A stretch of 50,378 nt of DNA from Candidatus Magasanikbacteria bacterium GW2011_GWC2_37_14 (GTDB taxonomy: Bacteria; Patescibacteriota; Patescibacteriia; Magasanikbacterales; UBA922), in the NCBI GenBank assembly GCA_000990355.1, contig LBSX01000014.1:1-50378 (forward strand), read 5' to 3'. The notes beneath the pieces were generated by a model that saw nothing but the letters and a program-made list of their open reading frames with translations, had not been told where the DNA came from and ran no database searches. The translations under genes and the position numbers were made by a program. Below are positions 28,477-38,449 of the stretch, in pieces (the first letter of the stretch is position 1; each line of letters begins with the position of its first letter).

Positions 28477-29037
28477 ATGAATCTAATTTCTCAAATCGAA
28501 TCAATTTTATTTGTGGCTTCCAAGCCTTTGTCTTTTAAGGATTTAATTAAGGCCACAGGAGTTAAAGAAGAAGAAATAAAAATTGCTCTAGAAGAATTAA
28601 AATTAAAATACAATAATTCGGGGTCAGGAATTAATATTTTGTTTTTGGAAGATAAAGTACAAATGGCTACTAATTCAGAAAACCAGGCAGTAGTAGATTT
28701 GTTTGTAAAAATTGAAGCCAGTGGAGAATTAACCAAAGCCCAATTAGAAACATTAACAGTAATTGCTTATCGTGGGCCGATTACTCGTCCAGAATTAGAA
28801 CAAGTGCGGGGAGTTAATTGTGCGTTAATTTTGCGTAATTTATTATTGCGTGGTTTAATAGAAGAAAATGATGCAGAAAATAAAATTTTACCTACTTTTT
28901 GTTTATCTTTTGAGGCATTAAAACATTTGGGTGTAAATACACCTGCCAATTTGCCAAATTACAATGATTTACATACACATGAATTTGTAGAAAGAATATT
29001 GGGAAATGGTAATTTAAATTCCGACCAAGCAGAATAA
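28477..29037 (+). CDS. scpB: Segregation and condensation protein B
   Basis: LTKAQLETLTVIAYRGPITRPELEQVRGVNCALILRNLLLRGLIE. Confidence 0.95.
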   Translation: MNLISQIESILFVASKPLSFKDLIKATGVKEEEIKIALEELKLKYNNSGSGINILFLEDKVQMATNSENQAVVDLFVKIEASGELTKAQLETLTVIAYRGPITRPELEQVRGVNCALILRNLLLRGLIEENDAENKILPTFCLSFEALKHLGVNTPANLPNYNDLHTHEFVERILGNGNLNSDQAE

Positions 29038-29040
29038 GTT

Positions 29041-30051
29041 ATGGAAGAAAATTTTTTGAATAATAATTTTAATAAGGGAAATAGCTGGCGTGCTTTGTTA
29101 GCTATTTTTGTTATTATTTTGATTGTGATTATCGCTATTTTTAGCAAAGATCAATTAGTTTTACCAAATTTTAAAGAAGTAAATAAAATTATTAAACCAC
29201 TGGAAAATATTTTAAATAATCAGAATAATAACAAACCAGAACCTGTCAAAATAGTAAAACCAAAATTACCGGTTTTAAAAACCGTCATGCTTGATGCTAA
29301 TAAATTTACAGCCAAAGCTATAATTGTGAAAGATAAAAAAACTGGAGCCGTACTTTTTAAAAAAAACGAATATGAAAAACGACCAATTGCCAGTATTACC
29401 AAATTAATGAGTGCCTTGGTGGTTTTGGAAAGAAATCCAGATTGGTTAGCTACTACAACAGTAATTGGAGAAGATTCACTAGATACCCATATGTACGCGG
29501 GTGATGTTTATACATTAGAAGAGTTATGGCAGGCGGCTTTGGTTGGATCTTCCAATAAAGCTATTTTAACTCTTAGCCAGGCTCTTGGTTGGCCATTGGA
29601 AGCCTTTGTAGAGCGTATGAATATCAAAGCTTTGGAATTAGGTATGATTGATGGCCATTTTGTAGATCCAACAGGGCTAAGTGAAGAAAATGTGGCCAGT
29701 GCTTCGGATTTGGCAATTCTTTTGAATGAAGCTTTAACGCAGAAAAAAATTCAAGAAACATTACTCATTAAAGAAATAAATTTATATTCGGCTGAACGTA
29801 AAAAGTCGCATCATATATGGAATACAGATTGGTTACTCTTGGGTTGGGTTCCCCAAAGTTTTCCGGAATTTATTGGTGGTAAAACTGGTTTTATTACTCT
29901 TTCTGGTTATAATTTTGCGATGCAAGTAGGGGATAGCGCTGGACACAAAATTACCATAGTAGTTTTGGGTGCCGACACTCATGAAGCGCGTTTTACGGAA
30001 GCCAAAGAAGCAGGTGAATGGGTTTTTGCCAATTACACCTGGCCACAATAA
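29041..30051 (+). CDS. D-alanyl-D-alanine carboxypeptidase, peptidase S11 family
   Basis: RPIASITKLMSALVVLE (SxxK); SSNKAILTLSQALG; GGKTGFITLSGYN. Confidence 0.9.
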   Translation: MEENFLNNNFNKGNSWRALLAIFVIILIVIIAIFSKDQLVLPNFKEVNKIIKPLENILNNQNNNKPEPVKIVKPKLPVLKTVMLDANKFTAKAIIVKDKKTGAVLFKKNEYEKRPIASITKLMSALVVLERNPDWLATTTVIGEDSLDTHMYAGDVYTLEELWQAALVGSSNKAILTLSQALGWPLEAFVERMNIKALELGMIDGHFVDPTGLSEENVASASDLAILLNEALTQKKIQETLLIKEINLYSAERKKSHHIWNTDWLLLGWVPQSFPEFIGGKTGFITLSGYNFAMQVGDSAGHKITIVVLGADTHEARFTEAKEAGEWVFANYTWPQ

Positions 30052-30080
30052 TTTCCCCCTTAATAAAGGGGGAGTAAGGG
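30050..30080. repeat. Palindromic repeat between convergent genes
   Basis: TTTCCCCCTTAATAAAGGGGGAGTAAGGGGG. Confidence 0.6.
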
Positions 30081-30086
30081 GGTTGT

Positions 30087-30701
30087 TCAAACAACATCCT
30101 TAATCTCCACAATATCATCAATTAAATAATCCGGCTTTGACTTTGCTAATTCGTTTTTGTGTTGATAACCCCAACTAATACCAATGGTTTTAAAACCAGC
30201 AATTTTTCCAGCTTCTACATCGCCAAAAGTGTCACCTACATAATAACTTAGATTTTTATCCAGGTTGTATTCCTCTGTCAAAGAAATTAAAGTATCTTGT
30301 TTTTCGTGAACTTCGCCAATAGTTTTGCTAATTAATTTAGCAAAGCCAGATTTTTTTACATCGGGTAATAAGGTAGAAAGAGGATCAGAACTTAAAATAA
30401 AAAGTTGGTAGTTATTTTGATTTAAGTAATTAATGATTTCTGTTACCTGTGGATAAATTTCTGCTGTACCAGCCTCTTGTAAATGTTTTTCGTACAAAAT
30501 GTTTTGTTTTTCTTTGCTAAGTTCAGGGAAATATTTATTCCAAAATTTCATGTAGGGCAAAGTAAAATTTCTTTTAATTTCGTCTTGGGTAATTGTCTCT
30601 CTACCTAATTCGGGGAAAATATTATCAACCACTTTACAAAAGAGGTGAAAATTATCACACAATGTTCCTGACCAGTCAAAAATAAACGCTTTGTTTTTCA
30701 T
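30087..30701 (-). CDS. HAD-superfamily hydrolase
   Basis: AFIFDWSGTLCDNF; LFILSSDPLS; YYVGDTFGDVEAGKIAGFKTIGISWGY. Confidence 0.88.
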   Translation of the reverse strand: MKNKAFIFDWSGTLCDNFHLFCKVVDNIFPELGRETITQDEIKRNFTLPYMKFWNKYFPELSKEKQNILYEKHLQEAGTAEIYPQVTEIINYLNQNNYQLFILSSDPLSTLLPDVKKSGFAKLISKTIGEVHEKQDTLISLTEEYNLDKNLSYYVGDTFGDVEAGKIAGFKTIGISWGYQHKNELAKSKPDYLIDDIVEIKDVV

Positions 30702-30757
30702 AAATATTATTTATTTGGTATATCTATTTTAAAGAAGGGACATGGTGTTACTGTCTC

Positions 30758-30806
30758 CTCCTTACGAAGGAGGAGTACCCCGACGTCGCAGTCGGGGGGA
30801 GGTGGT
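30758..30806. repeat. Palindromic repeat
   Basis: CTCCTCCTTACGAAGGAGGAG and CCCCGACGTCGCAGTCGGGG. Confidence 0.65.
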
Positions 30807-30883
30807 TTGTCTGTCATTCCTGTCCCGTAACCTGGTACGGGATTCGCTATGCTCTAGCATTAGCGGGCAGGGAAATCGTCCAC

Positions 30884-31073
30884 TTACTCTTACTTCCACT
30901 TTTTTAAAAAAGTGGAGTAAAAACTTCGCGCTAAACAAACACTGCGGAAAATTTAGGTCTCGTCATCCTTTTTGCTCGTGCGAACCTAAAGAGGTTCTAG
31001 ACGAGCAAACCCTTCGGGTCACTCTTCCTCGCCTCTAAATTTTTACCTTGTGTTTGTGCGCGCGTGAACGAGT
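30884..31073. repeat. Dispersed ~200-bp repeat, copy B
   Basis: Shares CCACTTTTTTAAAAAAGTGGAGTAAAAACTTCGCGCTAAACAAACACT and TGCTCGTGCGAACCTAAAGAGGTTCTAGACGAGCAAA with copy A. Confidence 0.85.
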
Positions 31074-31104
31074 GAGTGAACGTTCTTTTGTTAATTGGCT
31101 TATG

Positions 31105-31767
31105 CTACTTCATTAATCTAAATATGATAACTTCGTATCTGCCTTTAACTATCTTGTAAGATTTTGCAGTTAACAAATGTCTGATTTTTGTAGAAATGGG
31201 CACCTGCACAATTTTGTCAATTTTAAATCCTATTTTATTAATCGCCTCAAAATAGTCTTTAAATTGATGATGAAAAATGTCTGAATTTTCTGAAAGGACA
31301 AAATCGGGCCTGTCTTTCATCTCGAAACCATCCCAATTCATTTCTGGGTGGGTGACAGAAAAAATTAGAGTACCACCTTTATGTAAAACACGAAAAAATT
31401 CATTTAAAGTAGGCTGTATATTTCGTAGGTGTTTTAATGTTTGAGCACAGTTAATTTTATCGAATTGCTCGTTTTTAAAACTCAATTTTTTTTCTAAGTC
31501 GGCTTGATAAAATTTTATAGCAGGGTATTTATTTCGAGCGACTTCTAACATTTGTTTTGAAAAATCAATACCGATAATATCAGCGTCTTTTTTATGAAAT
31601 TCAACAGAATATTTTCCCGTTCCACATCCAGCATCAAGAATTTTTTCGTGTCGTTTCGGTGCCATCAATTTCAAAACATCATCATGCTCTAACAAGATGT
31701 GAGGATTGGGGTCAGTATCATATGCAGGCGCCCATTTATCGTATGCTTTTTGAGTACGTTTTGTCAT
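31105..31767 (-). CDS. Class I SAM-dependent methyltransferase
   Basis: KILDAGCGTGKYSVEFHKKDADIIGIDFSKQML. Confidence 0.9.
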   Translation of the reverse strand: MTKRTQKAYDKWAPAYDTDPNPHILLEHDDVLKLMAPKRHEKILDAGCGTGKYSVEFHKKDADIIGIDFSKQMLEVARNKYPAIKFYQADLEKKLSFKNEQFDKINCAQTLKHLRNIQPTLNEFFRVLHKGGTLIFSVTHPEMNWDGFEMKDRPDFVLSENSDIFHHQFKDYFEAINKIGFKIDKIVQVPISTKIRHLLTAKSYKIVKGRYEVIIFRLMK

Positions 31768-31787
31768 AAGATTTGTTATAGTTGTTG

Positions 31788-32762
31788 TTATTTAATCATT
31801 AAAAATACCACTTCGGGAGGATTGAAAAGGCGAGCGCGAACGCCGGTTTCGCCAACCCCGCTAGTAATTAAAATTTTTCCTTTGTTGTTATCTAAATTTT
31901 GTAAGCCTTGGTAATATTTGGTTGGAAGTTTTGTGTCTACCCGGCCAACTGGGCCAACAAAAGGTAAGCGGATTTGTCCACCGTGAGTATGGCCTGAAAG
32001 TACCAAATCAATGTTTGGGTAATTATCTAATATAAAACTAGGGTTGTGGATAAGAGCAAGAGTTGGTACATTTTCTGTTCTTGTGGCTAAAATATTAAAA
32101 TTAAGTTTTTTGGTCCAATATTCATCACCACCAAACAAATAAAAAGAAGAACTGTTAATGGTTATTTTTTCTAAATCGTTCATTAAATATCTAATACCCA
32201 TGTTAGTTAAAATTTGTTTTGTTTCTTCATTTACATCACCACTATAATCACATTTATCATTTATTCCTCTAGAGCAAGAAACGCCATATTCGTGATTGCC
32301 GGGCACGGCATAAGTTGGGTAGAGTTTGGCTAGTTTTCTTAAAGGTTCTAAATAATCAAATTCTTCCGGTTGATAACTTTCATTGTCTACCAAATCTCCA
32401 CCTAGTAATACTAAATCTGGTTTTAAAGAAACTATCCTATCAGCTACTTTTTCTCCCCAAATTGTTTGTTTGTATTTACCGGCCTGTAAGTCAGCAATAA
32501 AAACAATTTTTATTGGTTTGACAATATTTGGTAAATCAATTTCATAATAATTAGTAATTAATAATTTTGGTTCTAAAAAACTACCATAGACAGTTAAGAG
32601 AGTTAAAAAAAATAAAATTGTTATAATTAGTTTGGTAGTTTTGGAATGTCTTTTTTCCCAACTTTGGTTTTTTGAAATAGATAAATGGTATAATAAAAAA
32701 ACCGCAGACAATGCAGTTCCGGCAATTAGAGCGACTATTAACAAATCAAAATATTCTTTCAT
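31788..32762 (-). CDS. Metallophosphoesterase with N-terminal TM segments
   Basis: VFIADLQAGKY; LLGGDLVDN; VPGNHEYG; LVLSGHTHGGQIRLPF. Confidence 0.92.
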   Translation of the reverse strand: MKEYFDLLIVALIAGTALSAVFLLYHLSISKNQSWEKRHSKTTKLIITILFFLTLLTVYGSFLEPKLLITNYYEIDLPNIVKPIKIVFIADLQAGKYKQTIWGEKVADRIVSLKPDLVLLGGDLVDNESYQPEEFDYLEPLRKLAKLYPTYAVPGNHEYGVSCSRGINDKCDYSGDVNEETKQILTNMGIRYLMNDLEKITINSSSFYLFGGDEYWTKKLNFNILATRTENVPTLALIHNPSFILDNYPNIDLVLSGHTHGGQIRLPFVGPVGRVDTKLPTKYYQGLQNLDNNKGKILITSGVGETGVRARLFNPPEVVFLMIK

Positions 32763-32780
32763 AGTTGTCTAGTCAAAGTG

Positions 32781-32862
32781 TACCCAAGGAGGGACTTGAA
32801 CCCTCACTCCCGAAGGAACACGATTTTGAGTCGTGCGCGTCTACCAATTCCGCCACTCGGGC
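32781..32862 (-). tRNA. tRNA-Leu (anticodon CAA)
   Basis: Reverse complement GCCCGAGTGGCGGAATTGGTAGACGCGCACGACTCAAAATCGTG...GGGTTCAAGTCCCTCCTTGGGTA; loop CTCAAAA; class II variable arm; no encoded CCA. Confidence 0.95.
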
Positions 32863-32929
32863 CTAAAAAACAGTGGATATATTGTATAATATCTTGGTTT
32901 TTTTGTCAACTTCTGTTATAATATGGCAT

Positions 32930-33697
32930 ATGGCGAAAGTAATCTCGGTGGTAAACCAAAAAGGTGGGGTGGGCAAAACCACTACTGCCATGAATTTGGC
33001 TGCAGTTTTAAGTGATCTGGGTAAATTTGTGTTATTGGTCGACATGGATCCACAAGGCAATGCTTCTAGTGGTCTTGGTTTTGGTCACGATAAAGTAGAT
33101 GTTGGTATTTATGAAGCTTTGGCCAAACAAAAGCGGGTTCACGATGTTATTAGAAATACGGCTCACGAAGGACTAAGACTTGCTCCTGCCACTCCAGACT
33201 TGGCTGGTGCCAATATAGAGTTGGTAGATATGGATAGGCGTGAACATCAATTAGCTGATTTACTTTCAGAATTAAAACACGCTTATGATTATATTATTAT
33301 CGATTGTCCACCTTCACTTGGACTTTTAACAATAAACAGTTTGGTAGCAGCCGATGAACTTTTAATACCAGTACAAGCAGAGTATTATGCCTTAGAAGGT
33401 TTAGGACAATTATTGCAAACAATCAATTTAATTCAAACTCACGTAAAGCCAGAACTAGCAATTTTGGGAGCGGTAATTACCATGTTTGATAAAAGGACGA
33501 AATTATCCGAAGATATTTTGCATGAATTATATAAATATTTTCCCAGTACTATTTTTCGCACAGTAATTCCTCGCACCGTGCGCTTGGCCGAAGCTCCAAG
33601 TTTTGGTAAATCTATTTTTCATTATGAACCAGGTGGCAAGGGTGCTCATGCTTACGAAAAATTAGCCAGAGAAATTTTAGAAAAACATCAAATTTAA
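32930..33697 (+). CDS. parA: Chromosome partitioning ATPase ParA/Soj
   Basis: MAKVISVVNQKGGVGKTTTAMNLAAVL. Confidence 0.96.
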   Translation: MAKVISVVNQKGGVGKTTTAMNLAAVLSDLGKFVLLVDMDPQGNASSGLGFGHDKVDVGIYEALAKQKRVHDVIRNTAHEGLRLAPATPDLAGANIELVDMDRREHQLADLLSELKHAYDYIIIDCPPSLGLLTINSLVAADELLIPVQAEYYALEGLGQLLQTINLIQTHVKPELAILGAVITMFDKRTKLSEDILHELYKYFPSTIFRTVIPRTVRLAEAPSFGKSIFHYEPGGKGAHAYEKLAREILEKHQI

Positions 33698-33708
33698 TTT
33701 TATTACCT

Positions 33709-34563
33709 ATGCCTCTAGGAAAGGGTTTAAGTTCGCTTTTACCACAAACCAATCGCAAAATAATTCGTAGAGAAACTGGAATTATTGAAGATAATTCTCG
33801 TATTTGGCATATACCAATTTCTCAAATTGTGCCCAACCCCGAACAGCCACGGCAGGTTTTTTCGCATCAAGAATTAGAAGATTTGGTTTCCTCAATCAAA
33901 CAGCATGGAATTATTCAACCATTAACAGTTTCGGAAAAAGATGATGGTGGTTATGAATTAATTGCCGGTGAACGTCGTTTGCGTTCGGCTCAAATTTTGG
34001 GTTTAGAAACTGTGCCGGCCATTGTGCGTAGTGCTACACAACAAGAAAAATTAGAATTAGCTTTAATTGAAAATATTCAACGTCAAAATCTTAACCCTAT
34101 AGAAGAAGCTTTTGCTTACAGTCGTTTGTTAGTCGAATTTAATTTGACTCAAGAAGAAGTGTCAGTGCGGGTTGGCAAAAATCGTTCCACAGTTGCCAAT
34201 TTAGTGCGTTTATTAAGTTTACCAGAAAATATTCAAAAAGCTTTAGCCGATGGTAAAATTAGTTTGGGTCAAAGTAAAGCTTTACTTGGTTTGGAAGATA
34301 AAAAAACTCAAGCCGAAGTTTTTGCCAGTATGTTGGGTCAAAAAATGACAGTAAGAGAAGTAGAAGAAGCAGTAACTATTAAAAAACAACAATCTCACAA
34401 AGGTTTAGTAAGGCGTGATCCTAATATTTTGGCGGCTGAACAGTTGTTGGCCGAACATTTGGGTACCAAGGTTCATATTACTCAAAAAGGAGGAAGAGGA
34501 AAAATAGAAATTGAATTTTATTCTACAGAAGAGTTTAAAAAGATTTTGAATGAATTAACTTAA
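33709..34563 (+). CDS. parB: ParB/Spo0J family partition protein
   Basis: IVPNPEQPRQVF; LIAGERRLRSAQILG; ALIENIQRQNLNPIEEA. Confidence 0.96.
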   Translation: MPLGKGLSSLLPQTNRKIIRRETGIIEDNSRIWHIPISQIVPNPEQPRQVFSHQELEDLVSSIKQHGIIQPLTVSEKDDGGYELIAGERRLRSAQILGLETVPAIVRSATQQEKLELALIENIQRQNLNPIEEAFAYSRLLVEFNLTQEEVSVRVGKNRSTVANLVRLLSLPENIQKALADGKISLGQSKALLGLEDKKTQAEVFASMLGQKMTVREVEEAVTIKKQQSHKGLVRRDPNILAAEQLLAEHLGTKVHITQKGGRGKIEIEFYSTEEFKKILNELT

Positions 34564-34567
34564 AAAT

Positions 34568-34592
34568 ACCCCGGGATGAACCCGGGGTTTAT
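34568..34592. terminator. Bidirectional terminator between convergent parB and rel
   Basis: ACCCCGGG-ATGAA-CCCGGGGT with flanking A/T runs. Confidence 0.85.
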
Positions 34593-36070
34593 TTTCCTGG
34601 TTTAATATATTTAAAGAAGTCAGATAATTTGCTGTGTTTGTTTTTGATATAGTTTTTTACATGACTTTTGGCAGTATTAGTTTTAACAAATTTAAGCCAA
34701 TCTTGTGCCGGTCCCTTACGATTTTTGTCAATAATTATTTCTACGACGTCACCGTTTCTTAATTCTGTATCTAGGCTAGTTAATTGATCATTGATCATCG
34801 CTCCAACACATTTATCGCCTACATCTGTATGAATGTGGTAGGCAAAATCTATTGGGGTGGCCCCTTCTGGTAGGTCGATTACGTCTCCTTTTGGAGTAAA
34901 AACAAAAATACGTGATTGTAAAAAATCTACTTTTATTTCTTCTAAATCAGAAAGACGGTTAAGAATATTTTTTTGTATGTCAGCCAATTCTTTTACCCAG
35001 CGTATTTCTTTTTTTGGTAAGCGGGCGCCAAATTCGTCATAATGCCAATGGGCTGCCACACCATATTCAGCCTCTTCATGCATTTCTGGAGTACGAATTT
35101 GAAATTCTACTACTTCTCCATCTTCCACAAATACAGTTGTGTGAAGTGAACGATAACCATTTGGTTTTGGTTGGGCAATGTAATCTTTAATACGTCCTTT
35201 TAGAGGTTTCCAAATTTTGTGGATAACCCCCAAAGAAGCATAACAATCTGCAATAGTTGGTACAATAATACGAAGTGCAACCAAGTCATAAATTTTTGCC
35301 ACATCGTTGTCTTTGCGTTGCATTTTTTGGTAAAGACTATACATTTTTTTTTCGCGGCCGTGTAAATCAATAATTTTTATACCAGCTTCGCCAATTTCAT
35401 TTTTTGCTTGCTCCTGAACGTTTTTTAATAATTGTTCCTTATCTTTTAATTTTGTTTCTTTTAACAAAATTGTCGCCTCATATTCTTTGGGGTAAATATA
35501 TTTAAAAGCTAAATCTTCGAGCATACCTTTCATTTCGCCAATACCCAAGCGATTGGCAATAGGTGCATAAATTTCTAAACTTTCCAAAGCAATACGATAT
35601 TGTTTGGGGGGAGGTAGAGCGTCTAAGGTCATTAGGTTGTGTATGCGATCAGCAAATTTAACAATCATTACTCGAATATCTTCTGCCATAGCAATAAACA
35701 TTTTACGCAAATTTTCAATATAGCGTTCTACACCCCGGTATTTTAGTTTTCCTAATTTTGTAATTCCTTCTACAATAGAGGCAATTTCTGGGCCAAAATT
35801 TTTATTTAATTCTTCCAAAGTTACATTGGTGTCTTCTGGCACATCGTGGAGTAGGGCCGCACAAATAATAATCGGGTCAATTCTCATGTCTGTTAAAATC
35901 ATGGCTGTTGATAAAGGATGAATAATATACGGTTCACCACTTTTTCTGGTTTGCCCCGCATGGGCTTTTTCAGCAAAATCATAAGCTAGCCTTACTAAAT
36001 CAAGGTTTGATTGGTTGGTATAGGCAGTCATTTTTTCCAACAGATTTTCAATTGTTGGGTGTTTATCCAT
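34589..36070 (-). CDS. RelA/SpoT homolog ((p)ppGpp synthetase/hydrolase), HD + synthetase + TGS, no C-terminal ACT region
   Basis: HAGQTRKSGEPYIIHP, LLHDVPEDT, PKPNGYRSLHTTVF, TGS IFVFTPKGDVIDLPEGATPIDFAYHIHT. Confidence 0.95.
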   Translation of the reverse strand: MDKHPTIENLLEKMTAYTNQSNLDLVRLAYDFAEKAHAGQTRKSGEPYIIHPLSTAMILTDMRIDPIIICAALLHDVPEDTNVTLEELNKNFGPEIASIVEGITKLGKLKYRGVERYIENLRKMFIAMAEDIRVMIVKFADRIHNLMTLDALPPPKQYRIALESLEIYAPIANRLGIGEMKGMLEDLAFKYIYPKEYEATILLKETKLKDKEQLLKNVQEQAKNEIGEAGIKIIDLHGREKKMYSLYQKMQRKDNDVAKIYDLVALRIIVPTIADCYASLGVIHKIWKPLKGRIKDYIAQPKPNGYRSLHTTVFVEDGEVVEFQIRTPEMHEEAEYGVAAHWHYDEFGARLPKKEIRWVKELADIQKNILNRLSDLEEIKVDFLQSRIFVFTPKGDVIDLPEGATPIDFAYHIHTDVGDKCVGAMINDQLTSLDTELRNGDVVEIIIDKNRKGPAQDWLKFVKTNTAKSHVKNYIKNKHSKLSDFFKYIKPGK

Positions 36071-36153
36071 ATATAGTATTTTTACTATATTTTAAGGTTT
36101 TTTGCAAGTTTTAAGGATTTTAAACCCCGAGTTTGTCTTCGGGGTTAAATCAT

Positions 36154-38427
36154 TTATTTACTTTTTCTTTTAAAAAATCTTTTACGGCGTTCAGGAGCAT
36201 TTTTTATAATTTCTGTACATTCTTCAAAAGTTAAACTGTTTGGTTCCCTATCTGTCGGTATTTTGCCGTTCTTTTTGCCGTCAGTAATATAAGGTCCATA
36301 ACGACCATTTAATACTTTTAGGTCGGAATCAGGAAAAGTTTTAATTTCAATATTGGCTTTTCTCTCGGCTTCTTCTTTGGTTAGACTAATTACTTCTGCT
36401 AAAGTTATGGTATAGGGATCTTGTTCTTTAAGTGAAAAATTATTTGTACCTATTTTGGCATAAGGCCCAAAACGACCAATAGTAACAATTACTTCTTCAC
36501 CTTTTTCGTTTTTGCCTAAAGATTTTGGTAATTCAAACAAAGGAAGAACTTCTGCCAAAGTTACCGTGTCTAGATCTTGTTCTTTTTTAAGTTTAGAAAA
36601 TTTTGGTTTTTCTTCGTCGTCTTTGTCTCCTAATTGAGCAAAAGCTCCGTAGCGGCCAACACGTACAGATACTTTTTTATTGGTTTTAGGGTCAATTCCC
36701 AAATCACGTGTCATGGTTGTTTCGGCTTTGGATAATTCATCACTTTTCTTAACAATTAGTTCGTGAAAAGGAGCATAAAAAGTAGCGATAATTGGTTGCC
36801 AGTCTTTGGTGCCTTCGGCAATTTCATCTAAATTTTCTTCCATTTGAGCAGTAAACTGGTAATCAACTATTTGGGGAAAGTGTGCTACTAATAAATCATT
36901 TACTACAAAAGCAATTTTCTTTGGGGCTAATCGTTTATTATCGTCGCGTTCCACGTAGCCACGGTCTTCAATAGTGGCAATGGTGGGAGCGTAAGTGCTT
37001 GGCCGGCCAATGCCATATTCTTCCATAGCTTTTACCAAAGTAGCATCGGAATAACGGGCTGGCGGTTCAGTAAAATGTTGTTCAGGTTTTAATTCTTGAC
37101 AATTTAAAGCATCATTAATTTTTAATTCTGGTAAAATTTCTTCTTTAATGTTTTCGGGATAAATTTTTAACCAGCCTTCAAATAGCATGGTTTGGCCATT
37201 GGCTCTAAAGGTATATTGTTTTGCAGAAATGTCTATCGAAGTTTTGTTTAATTTAGCATCAGACATTTGAGTGGCTACAGCGCGACGCCAAATAAGGTCA
37301 TAAAGTTTGTATTGTTGCGGTGACAAGAATTCTTTAATAGATTCTGGAGTGCGGAAAACGTCGGCTGGACGGATAGCTTCATGGGCTTCTTGTGCGCCTT
37401 TAGATTTGTTTTGGTAATAACGAGGTTTTTCTAAAGAATATTGTTTGCCGTATTCTTTATTAGTTAATTCTTTAGCTTCGGTTAAAAATTTTTGCGATAA
37501 ATTTACCGAGTCTGTTCTCATGTAAGTAATAAGACCGATTGAACCTTCAGTCCCAAGTTCAATACCCTCATAAAGTTGTTGTGCCAAAACCATAGTTTGT
37601 TTGGCAGAATAACCAAATTTTTGATTGGCATTTTGCTGTAAACTAGAAGTGGTAAAAGGTGGTGGAGGAGTACGTTTGGTTTCTGATTTTTTTAAATCAG
37701 TAATTTTGTATTCCGTTTTTTCTAAATCTATTAAAATTTTATCAATTTGTTCTTTGTTTTTTAAATCTAGTTTATCTAGTTTTTTATTATCAATAGCATT
37801 TAATTCTGCACTAAAGTTTTGTTCTTGTTTATTTTTATTAAATATTCCCTCAAGACTCCAATATTCTTCGGCATTAAAGGCCAAAATTTCCTTTTCCCTT
37901 TCCACACACAAACGAACAGCCACGGATTGTACACGTCCAGCTGAGAGACCACGGGCGACTTTTTTCCACAATAGTGGTGATAATTCATAACCAACCAATC
38001 TATCTAAAATTCGTCTGGCTTGTTGAGCATCAACTAATTTTAAATCAATAGAGCGAGGATTTTTTAAAGCTTCTTCGATTGCCGATTTGGTAATTTCATG
38101 GAAAACTATACGTTTGGCTTTTGTAGGGTCAATGTCTAGTACTTGCGCTAAATGCCAAGAAATAGCTTCTCCTTCACGATCTTCGTCCGAAGCAAAGACA
38201 ACTTCTTTTTTACTAGCCGCTTTTTTAAGCAGAGCCACTTGTTTAATCTTTTCTTTGGAAACAGTATAGGTTGGTAAAAAAGTACCGCCTAGAATATCAA
38301 TCCCCATTTTACTTTTTGGCAAATCTCGCACATGACCAAAAGAAGACTCTACAACAAAGTCTTTGCCAAGGAATTTACTAATTGTTTTTGCTTTAGTAGG
38401 GGATTCTACTATTACTAAGGTTTTCAT
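36154..38427 (-). CDS. topA: DNA topoisomerase I
   Basis: LVIVESPTKAKTISKFLG; SDEDREGEAISWHL; GLITYMRTDSVNLS; GIGRPSTYAPTIATI. Confidence 0.98.
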   Translation of the reverse strand: MKTLVIVESPTKAKTISKFLGKDFVVESSFGHVRDLPKSKMGIDILGGTFLPTYTVSKEKIKQVALLKKAASKKEVVFASDEDREGEAISWHLAQVLDIDPTKAKRIVFHEITKSAIEEALKNPRSIDLKLVDAQQARRILDRLVGYELSPLLWKKVARGLSAGRVQSVAVRLCVEREKEILAFNAEEYWSLEGIFNKNKQEQNFSAELNAIDNKKLDKLDLKNKEQIDKILIDLEKTEYKITDLKKSETKRTPPPPFTTSSLQQNANQKFGYSAKQTMVLAQQLYEGIELGTEGSIGLITYMRTDSVNLSQKFLTEAKELTNKEYGKQYSLEKPRYYQNKSKGAQEAHEAIRPADVFRTPESIKEFLSPQQYKLYDLIWRRAVATQMSDAKLNKTSIDISAKQYTFRANGQTMLFEGWLKIYPENIKEEILPELKINDALNCQELKPEQHFTEPPARYSDATLVKAMEEYGIGRPSTYAPTIATIEDRGYVERDDNKRLAPKKIAFVVNDLLVAHFPQIVDYQFTAQMEENLDEIAEGTKDWQPIIATFYAPFHELIVKKSDELSKAETTMTRDLGIDPKTNKKVSVRVGRYGAFAQLGDKDDEEKPKFSKLKKEQDLDTVTLAEVLPLFELPKSLGKNEKGEEVIVTIGRFGPYAKIGTNNFSLKEQDPYTITLAEVISLTKEEAERKANIEIKTFPDSDLKVLNGRYGPYITDGKKNGKIPTDREPNSLTFEECTEIIKNAPERRKRFFKRKSK

Positions 38428-38449
38428 ATTTATACAGCATAAAGCAAAA

